From Sphingomonadaceae bacterium 3R27C6 (GTDB lineage: Bacteria > Pseudomonadota > Alphaproteobacteria > Sphingomonadales > Sphingomonadaceae), in NCBI GenBank assembly GCA_005503215.1, contig SCNS01000002.1, positions 124,001 through 188,000 on the forward strand: a stretch of DNA of 64,000 nt, read 5' to 3'. The notes below the pieces were generated by a model, which saw nothing but the letters and a program-made list of their open reading frames with translations, was not told where the DNA came from and made no database searches. This document shows positions 35,860-44,725 of this stretch, piece by piece; within the stretch, counting starts at the first letter, position 1; each line of letters begins with the position of its first letter. Made by a program: the position numbers and the translations under genes.

Positions 35860-37404
35860 ATGAACAGCACAGCCAAATTCAAGGCGGCGGCTCTGGCCCG
35901 CACCCTGGCCATCGGCCTGGTGGCAGCCACGCTGGCAGCGGCACCTTCGGCGCCCGCCATCGCCCAGGCCGTCCAGAATGCCAGCAGCAGCATCGAACTC
36001 TCGGTGGGCCGTGGCCGCCTGGTCAGCCTTCCGGCCTCGATGTCCGACGTCTTTGTCGCCAATGACGAAGTCGCCGACGTCCAGGTGCGTTCGGGCCGCC
36101 AGCTCTATATCTTTGGCAAGAAGCCGGGCGAAACCAGCATCTATGCCACCGACGCCAGCGGCCGTGTCGTTTTCTCGACCGTCGCCCGCGTCGGCAACAA
36201 TATCGAGACGATCGACCAGATGCTGTCGCTCGCCATGCCCGACGCCAGCATTTCGGCAAATACGATGAACGGCTTCGTGCTGCTCACCGGTACGGTCCAG
36301 TCACCCGACGATGCCGCCGAAGCCGAACGGCTCGTCCAGGCGTTCGTCGGCGAGCCGACCAAGGTCTTGTCGCGTCTTCGCACGGCCACGCCGCTACAGG
36401 TCAACCTGCAGGTCCGCATCGCCGAAGTGAACCGCTCGCTGGTCAAGGAAATCAGCGGCAACTTGAAGACCCTCGACTCGACCGGCGGTTTTCTCGGCGG
36501 AGTCTTTGGTGGCCGGAATCCCGGCACGATCACTCGCATCCCTGCACCGACCGCCGTGTTTCCCGGGAGCCCGGCGCCGCGCCCATATGATCCTGTCACG
36601 GGCCAGCCGATCAATTCGCCGTTTCTCGGCACCTCCTATGAGGTCGTTACGCCCTCCGGCACGCGCAGCCTTGCCGGTGCCGGCCGCCTGTTCGGGCTCG
36701 ACCTGATCGCCTCACTCGATATCGGCGAACGATCGGGCTTGGTCGCAACGCTGGCGCAGCCCAATTTGACCGCCATTTCCGGCGAAACCGCTGACTTCCT
36801 TGCCGGCGGCGAGTTCCCGGTTCCGGTCCCCGGCAATTTTGCCGGCACGACGATCGAATATCGCAAATATGGCGTCAGCCTCGCCTACACGCCGACCGTG
36901 CTGTCGAATGGCCGGATCAGCCTGCGCGTTCGCCCCGAAGTATCCGAACTGTCGACCGAAGGCGCGATCGTGATGCAGGGGTTCCAGGTTCCCGCCTTGA
37001 CGATTCGCCGCGCCGAAACGACGGTCGAACTCGGCTCGGGCGAAAGCTTCATGATCGCGGGGTTGATGAACAATCGTTCGATCGGCGCGATCGACAAGAT
37101 GCCCGGCCTCGGCGACGTTCCGCTACTCGGCATGCTGTTCAAATCGGACAGCTTCCGCCGCGGCGAAACCGAACTCGTCATCGTCGTGACGCCCTATCTG
37201 GTCCAGCCGGTGTCGGCGAACGACATCAAACTGCCCACCGACGCCTTCCAGGATTCCGACGACCTGCAGCGGCTTCTGCTCAACCAGACGAGCAACGGCG
37301 TGACGGGGGGGGACCGGCCGAAACCGCGGCTCGACACCTCGATCGGCGACGCCGATCGCCCGCGGGGCAGCGGCGACGCGTCGCCCGGCTTCAGCATCAA
37401 GTGA
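35860..37404 (+). CDS. cpaC: Tad pilus outer-membrane secretin CpaC/RcpA
   Basis: 514 residues from the ATG at 35860, preceded by GGGGGTAAG. A signal peptide (cleavage near APAIAQA) is followed by the pilus secretin N domain (SIELSVGRGRLVSLP), a BON-like segment, and the secretin domain with LAQPNLTAISGETADFLAGGEFPVPVP and the terminal VIVVTPYLVQPV. It forms the outer-membrane channel for the Flp pilus. Its middle includes a Pro/Gly-rich insertion around residues 215-245. Confidence 0.95.
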   Translation: MNSTAKFKAAALARTLAIGLVAATLAAAPSAPAIAQAVQNASSSIELSVGRGRLVSLPASMSDVFVANDEVADVQVRSGRQLYIFGKKPGETSIYATDASGRVVFSTVARVGNNIETIDQMLSLAMPDASISANTMNGFVLLTGTVQSPDDAAEAERLVQAFVGEPTKVLSRLRTATPLQVNLQVRIAEVNRSLVKEISGNLKTLDSTGGFLGGVFGGRNPGTITRIPAPTAVFPGSPAPRPYDPVTGQPINSPFLGTSYEVVTPSGTRSLAGAGRLFGLDLIASLDIGERSGLVATLAQPNLTAISGETADFLAGGEFPVPVPGNFAGTTIEYRKYGVSLAYTPTVLSNGRISLRVRPEVSELSTEGAIVMQGFQVPALTIRRAETTVELGSGESFMIAGLMNNRSIGAIDKMPGLGDVPLLGMLFKSDSFRRGETELVIVVTPYLVQPVSANDIKLPTDAFQDSDDLQRLLLNQTSNGVTGGDRPKPRLDTSIGDADRPRGSGDASPGFSIK

Positions 37405-37429
37405 CGCGCTGGATTTCAGGAGCAAAGTG

Positions 37430-38071
37430 ATGAAAAAAATCGCAACTTGGACGGTCCTGGCTCTGGCCACGTCGCTCGCCGGCTGCACTGGCGCGGCGGT
37501 CAGCAACCGCAGCCTCGAGTCGGTCCACCAGCCTGTCGTGCGCAACGCCATCTATCAATTCGATGTTGCCGCTTCGAACGGCGAACTGCCGCCCAGCGAA
37601 CAGGGCCGCCTGCAAGGCTGGCTCGATTCGATGGGGGTTCGTTATGGCGACCGCGTCGCGATCGAGGATCCGTCGGCCTATGGCGCCGGCTCAGCACTGG
37701 CGACCGTCCGGTCGATGATCGAACGCCGCGGGCTGCTGCTCAGCAGGGATGTCCCGGTAACGACCGGCGCGGTGCCGCAGGACCACCTGCGCGTCGTCGT
37801 GACGCGGGCGACGGCATCCGTGCCCGGCTGCCCCAATTGGGAGAGCAAATCGTCGATCAACCCGACCAACTCGACATCGTCGAACTATGGCTGCGCGATC
37901 AACAGCAATCTTGCCTCGATGGTCGCCGATCCGAACGACCTGATCAAGGGCGCCAGCAATACGGGCAGCGATCCGACGGCGGCGACGCGTGCGATCCAAA
38001 CCTATCGTACCAAACCCCAAACCGGTGCCGGCGAACTGACCAAGACACCTACCAGCGGAGGCAGCCAATGA
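37430..38071 (+). CDS. cpaD: Tad pilus assembly lipoprotein CpaD
   Basis: 213 residues from the ATG at 37430, preceded by AGGAGC. Lipoprotein signal with lipobox SLAGC. The CpaD domain is marked by YQFDVAASNGELPPSEQGRL, the VRVVVTRA-like strand HLRVVVTRATASVPGCPNW, and FGCA-like NYGCAINSNLASMVADPNDL. CpaD helps place the secretin in the outer membrane. The stop overlaps cpaE by ATGA. Confidence 0.92.
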   Translation: MKKIATWTVLALATSLAGCTGAAVSNRSLESVHQPVVRNAIYQFDVAASNGELPPSEQGRLQGWLDSMGVRYGDRVAIEDPSAYGAGSALATVRSMIERRGLLLSRDVPVTTGAVPQDHLRVVVTRATASVPGCPNWESKSSINPTNSTSSNYGCAINSNLASMVADPNDLIKGASNTGSDPTAATRAIQTYRTKPQTGAGELTKTPTSGGSQ

Positions 38072-39339
38072 ACGCTCCTTTCAAATCAGCAGGCGCGCGT
38101 GACCCCTTCAACGCCTTCGTTTGCGACGACGATACGCTGGAGCTGATCCGCGCCGCGGTCAACGACATGGGCTGGCCGATCGAAAAATGTAACAAGGGCG
38201 GACTGCGCAACGCTGTGCAATCGCTTTCGGTCTCCGCCAGCCCGAACATCCTGTTCGTCGACATGTCGGAATCGGGCGATCCGATCAACGACATCAATGC
38301 GCTGGCCGAAGTCTGCGAGCCGGGCACTGTCGTGATCGCCGCGGGCCAGGTGAACGACGTTCGCCTGTACCGCGACCTCCTGTCCAGCGGCATCCAGGAT
38401 TATCTGCTGAAGCCGCTGTCGCTCGACCAGGTCCGCGAATCGTTCACCATGGCGCAGGCCATGCTGTCGGCTCCGAAACATGCCGACATGCACGACGACA
38501 AGCCGCATCATATGATGGGCGTTGTCGGTGTACGCGGCGGCGTCGGGGCGTCGCTGGTGGCGACCTCGCTCGCCTGGGCGATCAGCGAACAGGCGGGCCG
38601 CCAGACGGCGCTGCTCGATCTTGACATCCATTTCGGCACGGGCGCGCTGACGCTCGACCTCGAACCGGGGCGCGGCCTGATCGACGCGATCGACAATCCC
38701 AGCCGCATCGACGGGCTGTTCATCGAACGCGCGATGGTGCGAGCGTCGGACAAGCTTAGCCTGCTGTCAGCCGAAGCGCCGATCCATCAGCCGGTGATGA
38801 CCGACGGTTCGGCCTTTTTCCAGCTGGAAGAAGAGCTGCGTTCCGCCTTCGAGATGACGATTGTCGACATCCCGCGCCAGGTGTTGATCCCCTTCCCGCA
38901 CCTCGTGTCGGAAGCCGGCACGATCCTGCTCGTCAGCGATGTGACGCTCGCCGCCGCGCGCGACACGATCCGCCTCCTGTCCTGGTTCAAACAGAACATC
39001 CCGGGCGCGCGTGTCGTGCTCGTCGCGAACAAGTTCCAGAACGCCATCGGCGAGCTGTCGCGCAAGGAATTCGAATCGTCGATCGAACGACCGATCGACA
39101 TCGTCATCCCGTTCGATCCGAAGCTGGTCGCCCAATCGGCAAAGCTCGGCAAATCCTATGCCGAAACCTGCAAGGGCACCAAGTCGGCGCAGGTGTGGAG
39201 CAACCTGATGCGCATCATCCTCGACGGCGCCGATGTCGAAGCCGAGGAAGCGCAGATCGTCACCGCAAAGAGCAAATCGGGCGGCTCGCTGCTCGGCAAG
39301 CTCGGGCTGACCAAAAAGGGCGTGAAACAGGCGGCGTGA
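38068..39339 (+). CDS. cpaE: Tad pilus localisation ATPase-like protein CpaE/TadZ
   Basis: 423 residues from the ATG at 38068. An N-terminal receiver-like domain (FVCDDDTLELIRAAV, ILFVDMSESGD, then IQDYLLKPLSLDQV) precedes a MinD/ParA-type ATPase domain with the degenerate Walker A GVRGGVGASLVATSLAWA, lacking the usual Lys-Thr pair as in other CpaE proteins, and ALLDLDIHFGTGALTLDLEPG. TadZ/CpaE directs the pilus machine to the cell pole. In most Tad loci the next gene is cpaF; here tadB follows after 57 bp. Confidence 0.93.
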   Translation: MNAPFKSAGARDPFNAFVCDDDTLELIRAAVNDMGWPIEKCNKGGLRNAVQSLSVSASPNILFVDMSESGDPINDINALAEVCEPGTVVIAAGQVNDVRLYRDLLSSGIQDYLLKPLSLDQVRESFTMAQAMLSAPKHADMHDDKPHHMMGVVGVRGGVGASLVATSLAWAISEQAGRQTALLDLDIHFGTGALTLDLEPGRGLIDAIDNPSRIDGLFIERAMVRASDKLSLLSAEAPIHQPVMTDGSAFFQLEEELRSAFEMTIVDIPRQVLIPFPHLVSEAGTILLVSDVTLAAARDTIRLLSWFKQNIPGARVVLVANKFQNAIGELSRKEFESSIERPIDIVIPFDPKLVAQSAKLGKSYAETCKGTKSAQVWSNLMRIILDGADVEAEEAQIVTAKSKSGGSLLGKLGLTKKGVKQAA

Positions 39340-39396
39340 CGGCGCGCCTGACGGGCCGTCACCACCTCCAGCGATAGAAGCGGACATCAGCTGACC

Positions 39397-40365
39397 ATGA
39401 ATCTGCCAGTCATCCTTATCATCGCGGGGGCCTTCCTGGCCTTTGCCCTCCTCGTGATCTTGCTTGGCGGGCCTTCGTCCGGCAAGGCAAAGACGCGGCG
39501 ACTGGCGATGGTCAAGGACCGCCACGCCGCCTCGACCGAAGCGGTGGTGGCGGCACAGATGCGCAAGACGATCCAGTCGGGCCGCAACGGCGATTCATCG
39601 CTGATCGCTTTGTTGCCGCGCAGGGACGAGCTGGAAAAGCGCATCCGCCGGACCGGCAAAAACTGGTCGCTTACACAATATATGTTCGCGTCGATGATCG
39701 TGTTTGTCGTGGCAACCGGCGGCATGCTCATCGTGCGCGCGCCGTTCCTGATGGCCGCGTTGGTTGGATTGCTCCTCGGGCTCGGCTTGCCCTATCTGAT
39801 CGTCGGCATGACGATCAACAGGCGTGTCAAGGCGTTCAACGCCCGCTTTCCCGACGCTATCGATCTGCTGGTACGTGGCCTGAAATCCGGTCTGCCGGTC
39901 ACCGAAACCTTTCAAGTGGTGAGCCAGGAACTTCCCGGGCCGGTCGGGGAGGAATTCAAGGGCGTCGTCGAACGCATCCGTATCGGCAACACGATGGAAG
40001 CGGCGTTGCAGGAAACGGCCGAAATGCTCGGCACGCCCGAATTCCAATTCTTCTGCATCACGATCCAGATCCAGCGCGAAACGGGTGGCAACCTCGCGGA
40101 AACGCTGGCCAACCTGTCCGACGTTTTGCGCAAGCGGGCGCAAATGAAGCTCAAGATCCGCGCGATGTCGTCCGAAGCAAAAGCTTCCGCCTATATCGTC
40201 GGCGCACTGCCCTTCTTTGTGTTCGGCGTCGTCTGGACAGTGAACCCCGGTTATCTGGCGGGCTTTTTTGTCGAAGAGCGCCTCATCATTGCGGGGATAG
40301 GCGGCCTGATCTGGATGAGCATCGGCGCCGGCATCATGGCCAAAATGGTCAACTTCGAAATCTGA
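39397..40365 (+). CDS. tadB: Tad inner-membrane platform protein TadB
   Basis: 322 residues. An N-terminal membrane helix (ILIIAGAFLAFALLVILLGG) is followed by two more helices and the type II secretion F domain (FPDAIDLLVRGLKSGLPVTETFQVVSQE, then GTPEFQFFCITIQIQRETGGNLAETLANLSDVLR). It forms the platform with TadC on which the ATPase CpaF would act. A convincing ribosome site is not visible, so translation may depend on cpaE or on a weak signal. Confidence 0.93.
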   Translation: MNLPVILIIAGAFLAFALLVILLGGPSSGKAKTRRLAMVKDRHAASTEAVVAAQMRKTIQSGRNGDSSLIALLPRRDELEKRIRRTGKNWSLTQYMFASMIVFVVATGGMLIVRAPFLMAALVGLLLGLGLPYLIVGMTINRRVKAFNARFPDAIDLLVRGLKSGLPVTETFQVVSQELPGPVGEEFKGVVERIRIGNTMEAALQETAEMLGTPEFQFFCITIQIQRETGGNLAETLANLSDVLRKRAQMKLKIRAMSSEAKASAYIVGALPFFVFGVVWTVNPGYLAGFFVEERLIIAGIGGLIWMSIGAGIMAKMVNFEI

Positions 40366-40378
40366 CGGGGGCATAGAA

Positions 40379-41422
40379 ATGAACAGCGGCCTCCTTCTCT
40401 CTTCGGCTTTCTCTGGCGCACAAGCCGGACCGAAGATCCTTGGTATCGACGTCGTATGGGCCGGCACGATGCTTGCGGCGGTCGGCGTCTTTGCCGTCCT
40501 GTTCGCGATCTACAACGCGCTGACCGTTCGCAACCCGATGACCAAGCGCGTCAAGGCGCTGAACGATCGGCGCGAGCAGTTGAAGGCGGGCATCACCGCC
40601 TCGACCGCGAAACGCCGCGCACGGCTCGTCCGCAAGAACCAGACCGCCGACAAGATGCGGACCTTCCTGGGCCGGCTCCAGGTGCTGCAGGAAGAACAGG
40701 TCAAGGAGGTTCAGCAAAAGCTGGCGCAGGCCGGTATCCGGTCGAAGGATCTCGCCGTGGCGGTCATTTTCGGCCGCATGGTCCTGCCGATCATCTTCGG
40801 CGGCCTCGCTCTTTTCCTGATCTATTGGGTCGATATGTGGCCCGACCTGACGTCGTTCAAGCGCTCCATGTATACGATGGGCGCCTTGATACTCGGCTAC
40901 AAGGCACCCGACCTTTTCGTGGATAATAAGCGCCAGAAGCGTACCCACGCGATCCGCAAAGGCCTGCCCGACGCGCTCGACCTGCTCGTCATCTGCGCCG
41001 AAGCCGGTTTGACGGTCGACTCCGCCTTTTCACGCGTCTCTAAGGAGCTGGGCCGGGCGTATCCCGAGCTCGGCGAAGAGTTCGCGCTGACGTCGATCGA
41101 GCTCGGCTTTCTGACCGAACGCCGGCAGGCTTTCGAAAACTTCGCCTATCGCGTGAATCTGGAATCGGTGAAGGGCGTGGTCACGACCATGATCCAGACC
41201 GAGAAATACGGCACGCCGCTCGCCAGCGCGCTTCGGGTCCTGTCGGCCGAATTCCGCAACGAGCGCATGATGCGCGCCGAGGAAAAGGCCGCGCGCCTGC
41301 CCGCTATCATGACGGTGCCGCTCATTCTGTTCATTCTGCCGGTGCTGTTCGTCGTCATTCTTGGCCCGGCGGCCTGTTCGCTGAGCGACGCCATGGCGGG
41401 CGGCAGCCTCGGCGCCAAATAG
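40379..41422 (+). CDS. tadC: Tad inner-membrane platform protein TadC
   Basis: 347 residues with a type II secretion F domain: GLPDALDLLVICAEAGLTVDSAFSRVS, YPELGEEFALTSIELGFLTERRQAFENF and GVVTTMIQTEKYGTPLASALRVLS. Three to four membrane helices, the last near residue 310. It is the last gene of the locus; a very strong terminator begins 26 bp after its stop. No tadD, tadE, tadF or tadG follows. Confidence 0.93.
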   Translation: MNSGLLLSSAFSGAQAGPKILGIDVVWAGTMLAAVGVFAVLFAIYNALTVRNPMTKRVKALNDRREQLKAGITASTAKRRARLVRKNQTADKMRTFLGRLQVLQEEQVKEVQQKLAQAGIRSKDLAVAVIFGRMVLPIIFGGLALFLIYWVDMWPDLTSFKRSMYTMGALILGYKAPDLFVDNKRQKRTHAIRKGLPDALDLLVICAEAGLTVDSAFSRVSKELGRAYPELGEEFALTSIELGFLTERRQAFENFAYRVNLESVKGVVTTMIQTEKYGTPLASALRVLSAEFRNERMMRAEEKAARLPAIMTVPLILFILPVLFVVILGPAACSLSDAMAGGSLGAK

Positions 41423-41448
41423 CCCGGCAACACCGGCACGAAATCGGG

Positions 41449-41477
41449 AGAGGGCGGAAGCAGTTCCGCCCTCTTTT
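41449..41477 (+). terminator. Strong terminator closing the Tad locus
   Basis: AGAGGGCGGAA (41449-41459) pairs perfectly over 11 bp with TTCCGCCCTCT (41464-41474) around the loop GCAG, followed by a T run to 41477. It lies between tadC and the convergent fumarylacetoacetase-family gene. Confidence 0.85.
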
Positions 41478-41481
41478 GCTA

Positions 41482-42483
41482 TCAGCCCACGCTCTGTTCG
41501 ATTGCGCCGAAGATGCTGTGATGCCGGTCGTCATCCATCCAGATGCGGACCGTGTCGCCCTTTTGCATGAACGGAGTCTTGGGCTCGCCCTGCTGGATCG
41601 TTTCGACCGTACGCACTTCGGCGAGGCAGCTATAACCGAGGCCGCCGGCGGCGATCGGCTTGCCCGGCCCGCCATCGGCATCGCGGTTCGACACCGTGCC
41701 CGACCCGATGATCGTGCCCGCACCCAGGTCGCGCGTCTTTGCCGCATGCGCGATCAGCGCGCCGAAATCGAACGTCATGTCGACGCCGGCGTCGGCGCGG
41801 CCGAGCGGCTGGCCGTTGAGGTCGACCGACAATGTGCCGTGCAGCTTGCCGTCCTTCCAGCGATCGCCCAGCGCTTCGGGGGTCACGAACACGGGCGACA
41901 TCGCGCTCGACGGCTTCGACTGAAAAAAGCCGAAGCCCTTGGCGAGCTCCGCCGGGATCAGGCCGCGCAGCGACACGTCGTTGGTCAGACCGACAAGCAG
42001 GATCGTCTCGCGCGCCGCGGTGGCATCGATACCCTTGGGCACGTCGCCCGTCACGACGATCACTTCGGCCTCCATATCGCAGCCCCAGTCGGGGTCGCCG
42101 AGGGGGATCGGATCGCGCGGCCCCAGGAAGGCGTCGCTGCCGCCCTGATACATCAGCGGATCGTGCCAAAAGCTGTCGGGCATTTCGGCGCCGCGCGCCT
42201 GCCGCACCAGCGCGACATGGTTCACATAGGCGCTGCCGTCGGCCCACTGATAGGCACGCGGCAACGGCGACGCGGCGTCATGTTCGTGAAAGCGGTCTTT
42301 CGGGATCGCGTGGTGATTGAGATCCTCTGCCAGCGCCGCGAGGCGGGGAGCGGCATAGGCCCAATTGTCGAGCGCCGCCTGCATCGTCGGGACGATCTGA
42401 CCGGCGTCGGCGTACCAGGCAAGGTCGTCCGAAACGACGACCAGGCGTCCGTCGCGGCCCTGTTTGAGCGAAGCTAGTTTCAC
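41482..42483 (-). CDS. Fumarylacetoacetate hydrolase family protein
   Basis: 333 residues from a GTG at 42483, preceded by AAAGGAG. FAH-fold enzymes cleave C-C bonds or decarboxylate in aromatic and sugar-acid breakdown with Mg2+ or Ca2+. Metal-site patterns are visible: MEAEVIVVTGDVPKG (Glu-x-Glu type), LVGLTNDVSLR (Asp), and GSGTVSNRDADGG with the family Gly-Ser-Gly-Thr. Length and the N-terminal WAYAAPRLAALAEDLN region match bacterial fumarylacetoacetases used in tyrosine or homogentisate breakdown, but no hmgA or maiA neighbour confirms this. Confidence 0.88.
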   Translation of the reverse strand: MKLASLKQGRDGRLVVVSDDLAWYADAGQIVPTMQAALDNWAYAAPRLAALAEDLNHHAIPKDRFHEHDAASPLPRAYQWADGSAYVNHVALVRQARGAEMPDSFWHDPLMYQGGSDAFLGPRDPIPLGDPDWGCDMEAEVIVVTGDVPKGIDATAARETILLVGLTNDVSLRGLIPAELAKGFGFFQSKPSSAMSPVFVTPEALGDRWKDGKLHGTLSVDLNGQPLGRADAGVDMTFDFGALIAHAAKTRDLGAGTIIGSGTVSNRDADGGPGKPIAAGGLGYSCLAEVRTVETIQQGEPKTPFMQKGDTVRIWMDDDRHHSIFGAIEQSVG

Positions 42484-42540
42484 GGGAACTCCTTTGGCTG
42501 ACGATGCGGCTGAACCGACATCGCCTCAAAGGAGCGAAAA

Positions 42541-42954
42541 TCAGCGCGTCATCGTGATCGATGCGAAACAGGTAAAGCCGCTCTGCCCCGCCTGCAAGCG
42601 CCGGATATATTGGAGATAGGCTTGCGACTGGTTGTACGTCGTACCGGGCAGCGTCTGCCCGCGGAATGCCCGCTTTACTTCCTCGCCCGTGAATGGGCGG
42701 ACCGAGCCCGGAAACGCGCCCTTGGTGCCCGGTGGGACCAGTTTGCCCGCGGTGCTGATATATTTGCCGGCGCCCGTCGGGCCGGGAACGGGAATCTGGC
42801 AATTCATCACCGACACCGCGGTCTGCGCAAAGGCGGGACGGATCGTCAGCGCGGCGGATACGCCGACGGCGCCGAGCGCGAGCATCTTGCGCCGCGACGG
42901 AATGGCTTCGTCCGTCTCCACGGGGTTTTCGGCGGGAATGTCGCTATTTTCCAT
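42541..42954 (-). CDS. Unknown Tat-exported protein
   Basis: 137 residues from the ATG at 42954; a longer version from 43032 is possible but adds a second, unrelated hydrophobic stretch. The N terminus has a twin-arginine signal (SRRKMLALGAVGVSAALTIRPAFA). The mature part of about 95 residues is polar with two cysteines (VMNCQIPVPGPTGAG and SGFTCFASITMTR), which could form a disulfide. No family recognised. It is divergent from the sensor kinase gene, and a short gap separates it from the fumarylacetoacetase-family gene on the same strand. Confidence 0.7.
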   Translation of the reverse strand: MENSDIPAENPVETDEAIPSRRKMLALGAVGVSAALTIRPAFAQTAVSVMNCQIPVPGPTGAGKYISTAGKLVPPGTKGAFPGSVRPFTGEEVKRAFRGQTLPGTTYNQSQAYLQYIRRLQAGQSGFTCFASITMTR

Positions 42955-43103
42955 ATCGCGCGCATAACCCAATGAAGCACCAAGGAAAAGCAAAAGACGG
43001 GTCGCGGCCCTGCCCTTCCCGCTTTGGGACATTCGCGGCCAAGACGTTAATTGCGGTAAACATCCTTGCGCATCGTCACCGCTTCGTGCGAGGCGCAGCG
43101 ACG

Positions 43104-44336
43104 ATGTTCGATCGCCTTTCCAGCCTGGTCATCGCTTTGACGCTGGTCGCCATCGCAGCGATTTTCGCCACGCTGACGGGCGGCGATCCGCTGTCGATCG
43201 CCATCATGCTACTCGCGGGCTTCCTCGCCGCCGCGACAGTCTACGGCGCGCTTCCCGTCGCCTTGCCCGACACGAAGGGCGCCGGGCCCGAACCCGCGGC
43301 CGCCCTGCCCGTCTCCTTGCTCCGCCATCCCGATTTTGCCCATTGGGTCGATCAGGAAAAGGAGCCCTTGATCGGCACCGCCGACAATATCGTCACCATC
43401 GCCAACGACGCCGCGATCCGGCTGCTGGGCCGGCATATCGTCGGCGCCGACGTCCGCACCGCGATCCGCCATCCCGCGGCGACCGACTGGCTGTCGCGGA
43501 TCGACGGGCAAGATCCGCTCGAAACGGTCAATCTGATCGATTTTCCACGCCCCGGCCAGCGTTGGACGATGCGCATCGCGGCGCTGTCGGGCAGCGAATA
43601 TATCATCTTCCTGTCCGACCGGTCGGCGATCGATGCCGCAGACCGCATGCGATCCGACTTCGTCGCCAACGCCAGCCACGAACTGCGCACGCCGCTCGCC
43701 GCGATTCTCGGCTATGTCGAAACGCTCCAGGAAATGAATGGCGAGGCCGACGCGCCGACGCGCAATCGCTTCCTTTCGATCATCGATCGCGAGGCGCGGC
43801 GGATGCAGCAACTCGTCATCGACCTTTTGTCGATTTCACGCGTCGAGGCCGACCGCTTTCGTCGCCCGACCACCCCGGTCGACCTTGCCGTCATCGTCCA
43901 GACCACGATCGCGCAGCTGCGCGATAGCGAACAGCCGCGCACCAAAGACATCGTCGCGCGGCTGGGCGGCGATCCACAGCCGGTGCTGGGCGACGAGGCG
44001 CAGCTGGGGCAGCTCGCAAACAACATCATTGCGAACGCGATGAAATACGGCCACGCGGGAACGCCGGTGACGGTTGAACTGGTGCGCGAGGGCCGCCGCG
44101 TACGGCTTTCGGTCAGCGACGAGGGCGACGGCATCGCGCCCGATCATCTGCCGCGCCTGACCGAACGCTTTTATCGTGTCGACGAGGCGCGCAGCCGCTC
44201 GGTCGGCGGCACCGGCCTCGGCCTGGCGATCGTCAAACACATCAGCGAGCGTCATCAAGGACAGCTCGATATCGACAGCGAAGTCGGCAAAGGTACCCGC
44301 GTTTCGGTCACTTTTCCGCTGCTCGCACAGGCATGA
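43104..44336 (+). CDS. phoR: PhoR-like sensor histidine kinase
   Basis: 410 residues from the ATG at 43104. The two N-terminal membrane helices (SSLVIALTLVAIAAIFATL and LSIAIMLLAGFLAAATVY) have almost no periplasmic loop, as in PhoR. A PAS-like domain (about 100-200) follows. The kinase core has the H box ASHELRTPLAAILGYVETL, N box NNIIANAMKYG, G1 SDEGDGIA and G2 GGTGLGLAIVKHI. PhoR senses phosphate through PstSCAB/PhoU. Neither the response regulator phoB nor pst genes are adjacent, so the name is by resemblance. Confidence 0.85.
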   Translation: MFDRLSSLVIALTLVAIAAIFATLTGGDPLSIAIMLLAGFLAAATVYGALPVALPDTKGAGPEPAAALPVSLLRHPDFAHWVDQEKEPLIGTADNIVTIANDAAIRLLGRHIVGADVRTAIRHPAATDWLSRIDGQDPLETVNLIDFPRPGQRWTMRIAALSGSEYIIFLSDRSAIDAADRMRSDFVANASHELRTPLAAILGYVETLQEMNGEADAPTRNRFLSIIDREARRMQQLVIDLLSISRVEADRFRRPTTPVDLAVIVQTTIAQLRDSEQPRTKDIVARLGGDPQPVLGDEAQLGQLANNIIANAMKYGHAGTPVTVELVREGRRVRLSVSDEGDGIAPDHLPRLTERFYRVDEARSRSVGGTGLGLAIVKHISERHQGQLDIDSEVGKGTRVSVTFPLLAQA

Positions 44337-44462
44337 CGGCGCGCGACTCCGGGCCTATCCTTGACTTTTCATAGCTCAAGGCCCATCTTCAGCAGGCTAT
44401 CGTCGCCTACGACGGATTTTTTTGCCTGCTTGGCGGACACTTCCATCCTCACGCTACCTGGC

Positions 44463-44485
44463 GCCATCGGCATATGGCCGATGGC
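44463..44485 (+). promoter_or_regulatory. Perfect hairpin in the cspA leader
   Basis: GCCATCGGC (44463-44471) and GCCGATGGC (44477-44485) pair perfectly across ATATG, 29 bp before the cspA start. Cold-shock mRNAs often carry structured leaders that control translation by temperature. Confidence 0.45.
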
Positions 44486-44514
44486 AACTCCGCTTCCGTG
44501 AAAGGAACGACCCC

Positions 44515-44721
44515 ATGCCCATCGGCACCGTAAAATTCTTCAACACCGAAAAAGGTTATGGCTTCATCGCGAACGAAGACGGTTCGGGCGACAATTTCGT
44601 CCACATCACCGCCCTCGAACGCGCCGGGATGACGACGCTGAACAAGGATCAGCGCGTTTCCTATGATCTGGAAACCGACCAGCGCGGCAAGACCGCCGCC
44701 GTCAACATCCAGCAGGCCTGA
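44515..44721 (+). CDS. cspA: Cold-shock protein, CspA family
   Basis: 68 residues from the ATG at 44515, preceded by AAAGGAACG. A single OB-fold domain with RNP1 [10 protein letters not shown] and RNP2 NFVHIT; starts [17 protein letters not shown]. It binds single-stranded RNA as a chaperone. It is followed after 4 bp by an IF-1 gene, suggesting a joint response of RNA structure and translation initiation. Confidence 0.95.
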   Translation: MPIGTVKFFNTEKGYGFIANEDGSGDNFVHITALERAGMTTLNKDQRVSYDLETDQRGKTAAVNIQQA

Positions 44722-44725
44722 TCTT

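Noticed and set aside
34188-36062. Upstream extension of the FAD oxidoreductase frame to 1001 residues
   Set aside because: The extension is antisense to cpaA, cpaB and cpaC and has no protein-like pattern; the FAD motif begins right after the ATG at 34187.
44361-44366. TTGACT as a -35 box for cspA
   Set aside because: The sequence 17 bp downstream (CATCTT) is a poor -10 hexamer, so the promoter cannot be fixed by eye.
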